From Mansonella perstans (taxonomy: Eukaryota > Nematoda > Chromadorea > Rhabditida > Onchocercidae), in assembly GCA_037074765.1 (NCBI GenBank), contig JBAMDO010000127.1, forward strand, positions 88,858 through 152,857: 64,000 nucleotides of DNA, written 5' to 3'. Shown here piece by piece: positions 40,380 to 51,395 of this stretch (the stretch's first letter is position 1; each line of letters begins with the position of its first letter). A program made the translations under genes and the position numbers. The notes under the pieces are model-generated. The model worked only from the letters and a program-made list of their open reading frames with translations, was not told the DNA's origin and did not search any database.

Positions 40380-41110
40380 GGAAGACGTTATGTAGAAAAG
40401 AGATTAGAGGTCAGGCAAAAGATAGGAAAAAAGGAAAAGGGAATTTGACCCTATCTAGTTCTATGATCATTACAACATAAATTGCTACTTTTAATATTGT
40501 TGTCCCATTCTTTCATCTTCTTCTTTTTTTCCAGATCACAGTTGCACCTATTTTCACAGTTTAGAATATGTCTAGAATTCTACACACTTCTTATTCTGTC
40601 ACTCATTTTTACAATCAATGAGAACGAGAAAAAAAAGCAGAAGAGAGCTATTTTTGACCATTGGTCATTGCTTGACCTCTAGGTCAAACCCTCCTACTCT
40701 TCTTCTCCAGTGCACATTTATATGTGTACTAAGCCAACTCATTTAACATTTCTTTCCTTCCATTCGGCCTGTTGTTGTTGGTTACTACAGCATGTTGACC
40801 ACTACATCATTTTGTCAAAATAAACTCACCATTAGTTTACCCCCCTTTGGACATATCATCATTCTTAACAAAGACTGAGTACAACAATTGAAGGAAGAAT
40901 TTTCTCGTCTAATGAGTAATCTATCCTCTCCGGAATAAGATGAATAAATGTTACTGAAAGATAGTGCTTCAGGATGTGCATCATGGTTTGATGTAGTTGA
41001 AATTTTCTCATCACCGGGTGCACATTCGGTCATGCTATCTTTTCTTATGCTGCTCAATTATTCCCGCGAAATCTCAAATGTGACCTTACCAATACATTAA
41101 TTAGTTTCAA
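40380..41110 (+). repeat. Dispersed duplicated element, copy 1
   Basis: Shares blocks with 43060-43720 in the same order and orientation, e.g. CATTGGTCATTGCTTGACCT versus CATTGGTCATCACGTGACCT, GTGCTTCAGGATGTGCAT, and TCATCACCGGGTGCACATTC. Copies are diverged with many indels. No terminal inverted repeats or reverse transcriptase seen. Confidence 0.8.
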
Positions 41111-41529
41111 TCACGTGAAAAGACTTTTATCAAATGTCTTTTTTTTCCCTGTCTAAATGACCAAAATGTAATATGAAAGACGCATGGAAAAACATTAACA
41201 TATCATTCGTTTATTTGTAAAAAATAGATGACAGGAGATAGATTGATAGTTGACAAAGATAGTTGAAGATGGTTGACAGTTTTGTGACAAAATGTAAATT
41301 TAATCAAAGGTGAAGTAAAACATGTTGTCTAAAAAACATTTGACAGTTCATTGAATTTTTCCAAATAAAAATTATTTGCAAAAAATTGTGAATTACTTAA
41401 TTAACCGAACCAGTTTTTTAGTGTCTTATAATTGATCTGAATAAATCTAAGCATCATTCATCTTTCGTACAAATATTAACTAACTAATATGAATCATCCG
41501 GCTCTAATCTCTCTAAATTGCATCCCGAA

Positions 41530-41690
41530 TGTAATCGATAATCAGTTTGCCCAGTTTGCCCATTGAGAGACGTTAATCGATGATCATCAACACTATTATT
41601 GAGAAAAATATTAACCGATAAGCAAAAATCTTCATTGAGAGAAATCTTAATCGACAATCGGTTTTGTTCACTGAGACATTTTTAACCGTT
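41530..41690 (+). repeat. Degenerate tandem repeat, about 50-bp unit, 3 copies
   Basis: Each copy contains TTAATCGATAATC-like and TTCATTGAGAGA-like parts (TTAATCGATGATC, TTAACCGATAAGC, TTAATCGACAATC). Confidence 0.7.
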
Positions 41691-42329
41691 ATATTTTTAT
41701 ACAAATGACATTTATGGCAAATCAGCTCAAGAGAGAAAACTGAAAAAATTTTTTTACATTTCAGAAATTTTCAAATAGTTTTAATTATATTATTTCAAAA
41801 TATCCCATCTGGTGATTAATAAAAATTGAAATTTAGTTTTAATTGAAATTGGATGCATTTCTAGTTGATTTATCATTTAGCGCGTATAATATTAAATTCT
41901 CGGGAAATGCGTATCATTTGACAATATTGTTATGTAGCTTATCGATTAGTAATGTACTGATGCAAATTTATTAGCTTCAAATAAACAAAATTTAAATTTC
42001 AAAAACACAATTTTTTTCATCTGTTTGTTCTGTTTTGCTCCTTCCCTTCCTCTAACAAATCCTATTTGAAATTTTGACACAAATTTCATTGGAATTAATT
42101 ATTTTAAAACATTTATTAAATATGCCAAAAAAAGTAATTAGGACTTTTTCTGCTTTTTTCTTTTTCATGATAAATTCTCTCCCTCACTCTTTCATATTTT
42201 GTTCTTTCATTTGAATTAAAATTTAGTAAAAATTACTTATACATTCATAAAATTCTTAATTACATACTCAAGTAAATTGCCTTCATTCATATTCATTTAT
42301 CTATCTGTTTACCACCTGTATGTACTTAT

Positions 42330-42515
42330 TTACTAACTTACTTAGATAGCTTAAACCATTTCTAACTTTATTGATTTCCTTTTCAATAATTGCATGAAGT
42401 GAAATTTTATGATTTAGTACTTAATTACTCATTTATTTAAATAGCTTAAATTATTTCTAACTTTATTGATTTCCTTTTCAGTAATTGCATGGAATGAAAT
42501 TGTTTGTGATTTAAT
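42330..42515 (+). repeat. Two direct copies of a roughly 90-bp segment
   Basis: TTTCTAACTTTATTGATTTC followed by CTTTTCA(A/G)TAATTGCATG occurs near 42358 and again near 42450, each preceded by an AGATAGCTTAAA/AAATAGCTTAAA block. Confidence 0.85.
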
Positions 42516-43059
42516 GATGAGAATAATTTATATATTTAAATCCAGTTGACTTGGTAAATTATGCAAGGAAAAAAAATAATAGTTTTTTTCTAGAACCTGA
42601 ATACAAGAATAAAAATTTGAGTTTAAATTTGAGTACTTTTCTTAAAATAAAAAACTTTTGAAATTAGGATGATAAATTAAATTTATTTAATTAATGCTTG
42701 CATTTAATTCTTATCTTGTCTTAATTTATCTCAGCTTATGTATTATCATTCAATTTTCATATTTGAAAATTTTAGTAATTATTCCAAAATTTCTCCTTCA
42801 TTACCTTTAGTCTGTTTGAGGTCTGATATTCGAACCAGTGCTAATGCATGAATTAATCAATTATAAATTAACGAGAGACGGTGATTATGGTATCATTTAT
42901 TGGTTATGGGTTTTTTTTTTTAACTAAAAAATAAGAATTCTTTTCGAATTTTTATTTCCAATACAATTTTTTTTATAAACATAAGAACGTATTTTTGTTT
43001 GTCAAAGCGATCAATTTTTCCTTCTATTTGAGATGAAAGGTTAATGAAAACGCGGGGTT

Positions 43060-43720
43060 GGGAAGATGAGATTTAGATAGGGTAGGGGTCAAGCAAAGAA
43101 GAGAAAAGAAAAGTCCGTGATGACCTTTACAACAAAAATTGTTACTAATGTTGTTGTTGTCTCGTGCCCTTCTTCTTTTCCGGATCACACAGTTGTTGTA
43201 CTCTTCCAATTTTTGTTTACCATTATCTAGAGAGATCAAAGAACAATCTAGAGTATGTCTAGAGTATAATCTCCTATGTCTCATTTTTACAATGAATACC
43301 AATATGAAAAGGGCAGAACCGAGCTATTTTTGACCATTGGTCATCACGTGACCTCGAGGTCAATCCCTTCTATTCTTCTGCTCAATCGACATTTGTGCAC
43401 TTAGCCAACTCATTCCGCATTTTTCCTTTCATGCGGGCATGTTGGTCACTACTACTCCAGTCTGCCAAAACAAACTGGCCATTCCCTGCATCCCGTAACG
43501 AAAGAGTGAATCTCCCTCATCCAATACCCTACCAGAACAGCATGAACAAATCAGTTGAGAGATGGTGCTTCAGGATGTGTATCTGGTTGATGTAGTAGAA
43601 AATTTTTCATCACCGGGTGCACATTCGGCCATACCATCTTCCTCAGATGCTCGATTAACTCAATTTCCGTGAAATCCCAATAACTTACAATACATTGAAT
43701 TGTTAGCTTCACCGTACTTA
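43060..43720 (+). repeat. Dispersed duplicated element, copy 2
   Basis: Second copy of the element at 40380-41110. Contains a perfect 14-bp palindrome TGACCTCGAGGTCA (43349-43362) overlapping a CACGTG box. Confidence 0.8.
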
Positions 43721-43904
43721 AACGTGGAAAGGCTTCTACTGCATATAGCCAAATGTGTGTTTCTTTTTTCCAGACCCAGTAATCCAAAAATAAACGAAAA
43801 GCACTGTAAATCGTATAAATAAAAATTAACATACTAATATTGCGCCTCTTTTAGGAGGAATATAATTTTAACATCTATAAAACATGCTCCAAATAAATTC
43901 AAAT

Positions 43905-44065
43905 AAACTTCATAAACCTAAAATATCTTAGCTTAATTAGTAAATCTAAAATATCTCAGCTTAATTAATAAACCCAAAATTCCTCAGCTTAACTGATAAA
44001 TTTAAAATTCCTCAGTTTAATTAATAAACCTAAAATTTCTAATCTTAATTAATAACCAAGGTTTT
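43905..44065 (+). repeat. Tandem repeat, about 33-bp unit, 5 copies
   Basis: Unit resembles AATAAACCTAAAATTCCTCA followed by GCTTAATT. Close to the 3' end of the minus-strand UPF0390 gene. Confidence 0.85.
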
Positions 44066-44310
44066 CTTAGCATTTCAGAACTTTCACTTAGTAATAAATG
44101 CATTTCGTATTAGGCGTTATTAAATGTTACACTAGAATTTTGATTTATTTGAACTGAATAATCTATTTTAGTGATTAAGTGAAAAATGCACATATGATAC
44201 ATTCGAAAATAATAATAAACTAAAATGGATGTCCAATCAAACATTTCCAATTTCAATATTTATCAAAATTAGAAACTCACAAATAAGCATAAAAAACAAG
44301 TTATAGGAAA

Positions 44311-44559
44311 TTAATTATTGATTGTACTTCGACCAACATCGTTGTTTGCGCGACCTTTTATCAGCTGTTCATTCTTCTCGTTTATTGTACGCGTTATTTC
44401 TGAATCAACTTTAGCTTGCTGCACTGCAGTTTGCTTTTTTGGCGCAATTGTCAACTGATGTCCTTTTTTCGGACCTTTCTTTGTAGATTTTTTCATTTTT
44501 CGCTTCTGTTTCACACCATCTGGCAATGATACTTTCTTCTTCATCTTGTGCTGCACCAT
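44311..44559 (-). CDS. UPF0390 family small basic protein (Leydig cell tumor 10 kDa protein homologue type)
   Basis: Single-exon gene of 82 residues, very Lys-rich. The core KKGPKKGHQLTIAPKKQTAV followed by QQAKVDSEI matches the family pattern GP(K/R)KG..IAPKK...VQQ known from the human C19orf53 protein. Family function is poorly understood; the basic composition suggests nucleolar or RNA association (inference). ATG at 44559; the stop is followed by AT-rich sequence. It is 1 kb downstream of COQ4 on the same strand, which is too far to claim cotranscription. Confidence 0.8.
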   Translation of the reverse strand: MVQHKMKKKVSLPDGVKQKRKMKKSTKKGPKKGHQLTIAPKKQTAVQQAKVDSEITRTINEKNEQLIKGRANNDVGRSTINN

Positions 44560-45578
44560 TCTTAGATGTAATTATGTGTTCAAAATTTCAATATACACCT
44601 GCAAATACATCGTGATACATTGGAATGTTTCAGAGTTTAAAACTGGAATATATCTTAAACAGCTGATAAATGAAACAGTACAATGAAATGGCAAGCAATT
44701 TTAGACTAAAATTTTGTTTTTCTTTTTCTCAAGTGCAATATTATTTTAGTAAAAAACAAAATTTTACAAATTTTATAAGATAAAATCGCACAAATAATTT
44801 TATTATTACATTCACAACATATTATAAACGTCATTTTGCTTACACATTTATAAAGGTCATTTTGCTTCTGACAGAGGTACGAATAATAAAAGTAAAAATT
44901 GTTCAGCATTAACTCAAAAGAAAGACATTACAAATCACAACTCCAATTAAACCTAAAATGTTTCATTTGATCTATATGTGATTTTTTAAAAAGAAAAAAA
45001 AATACATGGATTCATTGCTTTGATTCAGTTTTATACAATAATAATAATACTAAGGATAATAATACTTCTATTAGTTACGAAAACAAACAATATCCAAAAA
45101 TATATTCTTCCTCAGAAAAAAAGAAAAGAATGGTTCACAAAGTAAATGGTGTTTCATATATATCTAAAAAATGATCCTTCATATTCCTGGAAATTTATAT
45201 AAATTGCAACAATTATGATTCAGCTAAAAATGAAGATTGATAACGGCTAGTGCTGAAATAAAAAGCAGCCACAAAACACACAATGCTTTTTTTTTCATTC
45301 AAAAAACAAACAGTTTATGAAGAATTGAGCTATGAAACAATCAATGAACTAGGTTGCTGGAGTATTTCACATGACATTTATAATAAAATTTAAAACAGCT
45401 ACAAATAAAATATTCAAAGAAAAAAGTCAAATGTATGCGACGAATTCGGACAGTGCCAATCATATCACATGCAAAAAAAAAAAAAAAGAACTTAAATAAG
45501 TAATTTTGGAAAGAAGAAAGTTTAGAATTGATCACTTATTATAATAAACACTGGGCATAACATTCGTAGCAGAGAAAA
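44560..45578. other. Spacer between COQ4 and the UPF0390 gene
   Basis: AT-rich, with poly(A)/poly(T) runs (e.g. 45474-45486). Holds the COQ4 3' UTR. No gene seen. Confidence 0.5.
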
Positions 45579-47536
45579 TTAACGCATAAAAGGAGTGATT
45601 GAGTAAGCTTTTTGCAATTCAGAAATTGACTTTTCAAAATGATTTTCCCAATCAATAGCAATTAGTAGCCGTGAATTAGTCGCCTGTTCCAAACACCATG
45701 GTAAATATTGCTGTATAAAAGCGCGCTGAAGTCTGGAAACATTTGATTTTGCAATTAGCTAAACTAATTTCTCTTTCAAAGTAAATCAAATTTCCAAAAA
45801 ACAACTTTTTAGCTGAGTTAGATTTTGCTTCCAGTAAATTAGCAGATCAACCTACTTCGGCTCTAATCTTAAACCACCAAATATACCACCAAGAACACAC
45901 ATTGGTAAACCAAGCTGTAGGCCTTCAAAACATTTCACAGCGATCTGAAACCAATACTTTCTTATAACAAAAAAGACAGCCACAGACAGTCATATATCCA
46001 CGCGCTTTTAATACTCAATTACACTAAATGACAAGTACTTTCCTATTCCCCATATGGTATGTAAAACGCCTTCTGAATTCTGAAACCATGGGAATTTCTT
46101 CGTACTAGTCACTCATAAGGCCTAACAAGAAAAAAATATAAAATCGTTAGCACCAAATAAATGACAGAATTAACAGGTGATAAGAGGTGTTTCCACCACA
46201 AATTAAAACCATTAAAAAGCTATATTAGCATCAGAAAATCAGAAGTTGCAGAACCACAGAACCAATCAATTATTAGTATTAAAATTACCAACCAAACAAC
46301 GTCGATCATCATCTCTTGAATAATATGAAAGTTACCTCTTCAAGTAAATTAGTTTTCATTTGCAAAATTAAGTGATTGAAATCATGCGTCTCGCGATATC
46401 TCTGCATCACGTAAACTAAGTCATCATCATCAACAAACTAAAACAAACGGGATTTGAAACTGAATGAAGCAACGAATAACATCGGAATTTTGTCCCAAAT
46501 TTTTTAATTTAAAATTACTTTAAAGATACCAGAAACCAAGACTTCTTGAACCAGTCATTCAGTAATATATCCTTTTCAATGTCGAAACTACTTTACACTT
46601 AGCAAAGCAAAAACAGCAAAAATACTACTCACTACTTAGCAAAAATATTAACTACAATAGCTACCGCCCTTAAAGATAATTCAGTTTATTTAAATACAAT
46701 TCACAGTATTTTATCCATTCCGATTTTAACTTCTAATGTAGTTATTAAACTAGCAAAAGATTCCTGCAAAGCTCAGAAGAAAAACCTTAACAATGGGACG
46801 TTCGTCTGGCGTGGTATTTAATTTTTCGAGAAATATGGAATATTCTTTGCCAAGTGTTCCATTAGGAAGTGATCGGAGGTAAGTCAAATCAACGGTCGAA
46901 TTCGTTATTCTTGGACGATCTCTGCATCAAAAAAAACTTTCGCAAAGTGCACTTTCAAATAATTAAAAACAAACTCATTACACTGAAACTAAAACCCAAA
47001 AATATTCTGAAGGAAGTCAGAGTATATTACAAAGACAAAAATCTAGAGTAGTATACTTTCTCTAGATATTATGATGAGAGAACGCAAGAATGCAAAGACA
47101 GAGCAAAAACTGACAACAACCTGAGCTTACTGACTTGCAAAATAGAAACGAGATCAAGCCATTCTCTGTCTTCCAGTCATATTTTCATAAATTTAAAATT
47201 TAAACCTCAAAATTCTTCTACCACATATATCGCCTTCCATCCTTTGACGAATTTTTTCCAATATTGGTCGAAAAGCTGTTGTTTCACCCATTGTTGCTAC
47301 CATATCTAAAAATAATCTGCTAGCATAGTATTTATTTCAATATGTAATTAATTTAAGTCAACAACTATATGAAAAAACATATGCAAATTTTACTTGACAA
47401 GAAAAAGTAAAAAATAGTGACCTGCTCTCATCGGATTTAAAAGTGCTGTCACTGCCGAGCCAAAGGCAAGTAATCCTTTTTGTAATGAAGAAACTGGAAT
47501 ATGTGATGCGTACAGGGCTATATTTTCTATAAGCAT
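45579..47536 (-). CDS. coq-4: COQ4, ubiquinone biosynthesis protein
   Basis: Mitochondrial inner-membrane scaffold protein of the coenzyme Q synthesis complex (COQ synthome). Six exons join in phase: 47536-47422, 47305-47206, 46921-46786, 46437-46336, 45944-45856, 45732-45579, giving 231 residues. Conserved blocks: [70 protein letters not shown] and, spanning it, the metal-binding HDFNH-x(n)-E motif (HD..H plus NLLEE), then [14 protein letters not shown]. The start ATG lies immediately after a TTTTTTTAG acceptor. Unlike the human protein there is no obvious 50-residue presequence before the conserved part. Lies 289 bp downstream of DNLZ on the same strand. Confidence 0.93.
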
Positions 47537-47824
47537 CTAAAAAAAATAAACTGCTATTTCGCAGATATGATGCCATTAAATGAAAATTATCCGAAAAACT
47601 CTATGTTCTTGTATTTCGAGACGAAAAATTTTGTACCTCAATCCATTTATTTCTGATGAAATCAAACTATTTTGAAATTTCTCCGAAGAAATTAATCTTC
47701 TTCTATAAGTATATACTTCTATATTATTACCATTATGTTAACCAATTATGGTTTTATCTTTCCAAATAGACAAGTATTCCTATTGAAGATAATGCTTTAC
47801 ATTTACTTTTTCCAAAAAATCACC

Positions 47825-48446
47825 TCAGTCGGGGATATCGATGATATCGATGCCTTTTTTAACTTCCTCACCCTTCTCTTTCAATATCTCTTCAATATTT
47901 TTCGAACCTTTGGACTGCGGAAACCAACCCAAATTATCGGCTATTAGATGGTAATTCTTGCAACTATCACAAGTTACAATAACAATACCTTCCTTGTAGG
48001 CTTTTTCAGAAAGAAATTTTGGACCCTGAAATTTAGTTTTTTTTTTTCTTTTCTTTTAACAAAAAGATTAAATCGATAAATTATCATATCATATATTCCT
48101 GCTTAAGTGTTGCTAAGATATGATAAATCGTAAACTGTATATAAATTAGAGTGCTTGATTATGCAAGGTATTGATTATTTGCCTAATTAACAATCTAATA
48201 ATCACATCAAAACCAATATTTCGTCAAGTTACGAATCCATCGTGAATCTATACCACTTGCACTAGCCTACATTTTTGTTTATTACGGAAAAAAAAAACCT
48301 TTAAGAATACTTACCTGACGAGAACCGCAAACTCTACAGGTGTAAGTCAACGACAATCTCCTTTGTGTTGAAGCACTGACCAAGAAGACACGATGTAAGA
48401 TACGACTTACACGGAGACACCGAATTATTGGGGACACCAGTAGCAT
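47825..48446 (-). CDS. DNL-type zinc finger protein (DNLZ/HEP1/Tim15)
   Basis: Mitochondrial matrix chaperone that keeps mtHsp70 soluble. Two exons: 48446-48315 and 48025-47825, 110 residues. The N-terminal 34 residues are basic without acidic residues ([20 protein letters not shown]), a presequence. The zinc ribbon is complete: [10 protein letters not shown], then [19 protein letters not shown], which gives two CxxC pairs and the eponymous DNL motif. The acidic tail ends IDIIDIPD. First gene of a candidate operon with COQ4. Confidence 0.92.
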
Positions 48447-48584
48447 CAATTCGTTTTCTTCCCTATCAATTACTTAAATAATAAACACCTGAAAATTAGT
48501 GTGAGTAAGGAAAAAAGCCAGTAACAACAGTGGTAATTGTTAGCAGTGGTACACTACTTTATGGTACTACTAATTTGCAGAAGT

Positions 48585-48650
48585 AATTCACGTGCATACG
48601 TCATCCCACTGGCACACATCATCCCACTGCCACACGTCATCCCACCGCCA
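48585..48650 (+). repeat. Tandem repeat, about 18-bp unit, 3 copies
   Basis: Unit resembles CACGTCATCCCACTGCCA. It would translate to THRHPT-type or HTSSHCHTSSH peptides; the surrounding frame shows no other coding character. Confidence 0.85.
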
Positions 48651-49189
48651 CCAGTCTAAAATTCATCTTTTCGGTTGTCCACTTCCGTCCACCGGCGATC
48701 ACTTTATTTTCACAAAAGTTTCGCAACTTGTCTTATGTACTCAAGTCTTACATCTTCATCTCTCTAACAGTCTTTTGTCATTTTCAACTTTCTCTGCCAT
48801 ACACTATCTTTCGCAGATTTTTTTCTTACATATTCTTACATATTTTTATTTTATTAAATTTTGCAATTTTATTTCAGGTGAATAAAAAATTTCTGCATTA
48901 GGAACTCAAAAAAAAGGCTGTTTGTCAATAGAATCGAAATAATTAAAAAATTAATTCAATAAAACCGAAACCAATAAAAAAAAATTGAAATAATTAAAAA
49001 AAACTTTTTTTTTAATTTAATAACAGAAATCAATTTAATATTACTAAAAATTATTTCAGTTGTTATTTTTGATCATAATTAAATATTATATGCATAACAG
49101 TAACTACGGCATTTTTCTTCGTGACACTATTCATCAAAGTATTTCTTAATCAAAATAAATATGTTCAATTATAAAAAGGGATCCTAAAA

Positions 49190-49475
49190 CTGGTTGATTA
49201 AAATCCCTAAAATCGAATGATTGAATCGTTAGAATTGGATGGTAAATTTCTTGAAATTAAATGGTCAAAACCTCCCTTATACCGGACGATTATATTCTCT
49301 AAAATCGGATGGCTATAATCTCTAAAATCGGATGGTTAACAATGCGTAAAATCGGTTGGTTTGAAATTCTCAAAATCGGATGATTAAATTGGAAGGTAAA
49401 AATTTTTGAAATTAAATATTTAAAACCTCCCTTATATCGGATGATTATAATCTCTAAAGTTTGGATGGCTAAATC
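49190..49475 (+). repeat. Complex tandem repeat with TCTAAAATCGGATGGTTA-type unit
   Basis: Short unit (about 25-30 bp) repeated roughly ten times, with a larger duplication: the block AAACCTCCCTTATA(T/C)CGGA occurs near 49268 and again near 49423. Confidence 0.85.
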
Positions 49476-50190
49476 ATTAAAATTATATGAACAACAATTA
49501 CTGTTATTACAATTTTGCATGAATAATTTGCATGTTATCATAATTTTTCTGGACAAAACAATTCTCTCAAGCCTATAGGCAAGACAATTCCCTTTTGTTA
49601 ATAAATGTTCAAAACCGTTTGTTCAATTGTTCGAACTGATTTTTTTGCTAAAAGTAAAAAAGGAAAATTCTGGGAAAAAAAAGAGCGGACAATAATGGAA
49701 ATAGGGATGAGGCTATTTTTTTAAAATTCAGTGCTTATTTTTTAAAACAAACTAATTAATATTATCATCCATACATTAATTATTATTGTTTCAAGGTAGC
49801 CAATTACAATTCGACAATGATAACTCAAACGAATGCAATAATGAAGAAATAAGGCAAAGAAACCTTGTCATTATGTAAGGTTACCAGAACGAAAACAACT
49901 TTTGCTCATTGATGCTATGGTGTTTTTTTTTTTTTTTTTTGACTTTTTGTCATTACCTTATTACAGTGTTATTACACCAGCTATGTAATAACTGGCATAT
50001 TTTTCTATTTAAAAAGTTTTCATATTAATCATTACTATTACCCTAATTTACATTTACTCTTGATGAATTACGCATCTTCTCATTGGTGAAGGTTTCTTTC
50101 AGAATTATTAACAGTAATAATAATAAGTATAAAATATAAACTGTGGGGGAAAACTGCTATATTTAGTTTATTTATTAAAAATTTTTTATA

Positions 50191-50497
50191 GGAGTCAACC
50201 GATCTGAATGAAGATAAATATACGGGTGATGAGGAATCAACGGATAGCAGTGATGAGGAAGCTAAAGCTTCTAGAAAATATCGAAAAAACAAATTTAAAG
50301 GGAATTTGAATACATTTAATATTTCTTCAACCAATTCAATGGTTAAACGCTTGATGAATTTTTATTTCATAAAGCTAACAGTTTCTATCCTTTTCTATCC
50401 TTTTCCATTATTAAAATTTTTCTTTTCGATTAATTTCTATCATTCACTTGAAAAATCATTTTTGCGGGAAACATATTTGAATGAGTTTTCCATTTAG
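50191..50497 (+). other. Possible coding exon, acidic/Ser-rich then hydrophobic
   Basis: After a TTTTTTATAG acceptor the frame stays open for about 100 codons. It begins ESTDLNEDKYTGDEESTDSS, continues into basic and then hydrophobic sequence, and stops at 50497. The first 50 codons have non-random acidic composition unlike the AT-rich noise around. No upstream exon with a start codon was found. It may be an isolated exon, a pseudogene fragment or chance. Confidence 0.25.
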
Positions 50498-51324
50498 TAA
50501 TAAAAAAGTAATAATACAGATTTCTATTGCTTAATATGTTTTCTATGTGTGGCTATTATTGCACTCATCTATTTGCGCTAATTAAACTGCCAATTACTAT
50601 AGTAATACAGTATTACTACAATGAATACAATAAACATTAATAATTTATGCATAACAGAAGATCAGATAGTTTTTCTAAGTATATTTAGGCATGATGTGAT
50701 GTAATTTTAATACTACTTCAGATGTACAATTCTCCTCAATAATCAACGCCTAGCAAACAGTATAATGAGGAATATCAGTGAATGTCGAAAGGTTATCACT
50801 TTGTTCAAAATAAAGGAGATCGATTGCGAAATTCAAAAACAAAAAATGAAGGAAAAAAACAAAAAAAATCTCAAATTTTTAACAATGTCGCATTTACATT
50901 CAAACTTAAAGGTTAGAAATCATTTTTTTTTGTTCAGATATTTTTTTAATGGATGAAACCAAAAAAAACAAGAAAATGGATGTTTCTTTCCATCTGCACT
51001 GTTAAAAGTTTGAAATCAATTTTCTTGATTTTTTATTTCAGTTAAAATATAAAAAAAGGAAAAAATTAGACATTTATAGAATCGAAGTATTTTTTTATCG
51101 AGTCTTTTACCATTCTTTATGCTTTCATTCTCTTTATCAATACTTCCTATAAATGAAACTGACATTATTTTACAACAAAATAAAGTTAAAACAAGAAACT
51201 TCAAAAGTATGGAAATAAGCAATTGGACGAAAGCTGCAAATGTTACATATCAAATACGCTATCAGATTTTAATAGTATGAAATATTTAACTAAATAAAAT
51301 GCTTTAATCACCATTTTTATCGGT

Positions 51325-51395
51325 CCTTTCGTACACACTCGCAAAATCCTAATATTCTTTTCACACACGCTCACAAAATACTAATATCCTGATGC
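51325..51395 (+). repeat. Two-copy tandem duplication, about 36 bp
   Basis: ACACTCGCAAAATCCTAATATTC is followed by ACACGCTCACAAAATACTAATATCC. It overlaps the in-frame stop of the last minus-strand frame at 51361. Confidence 0.75.

Larger units (their letters stand above)
39055..44310. other. Gene-poor, repeat-rich interval
   Basis: Over 5 kb of AT-rich DNA without a gene I can support. It contains four tandem repeat clusters and two direct copies of a dispersed element, listed separately. Open frames on the minus strand at 40815-41057 and 43551-43832 lie in the two copies of that element and are not conserved in frame between them. Confidence 0.6.
48447..51360. other. Interval with repeats and one possible exon
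   Basis: Upstream region of DNLZ followed by AT-rich DNA. Contains the tandem repeats at 48585-48650 and 49190-49475 and an acidic open frame at 50191-50497 described separately. Nothing else supported. Confidence 0.5.

Noticed and set aside
47358..47576. Minus-strand frame beginning [18 protein letters not shown] as an alternative COQ4 start
   Set aside because: It reads through the intron acceptor in a different frame from the conserved COQ4 sequence.
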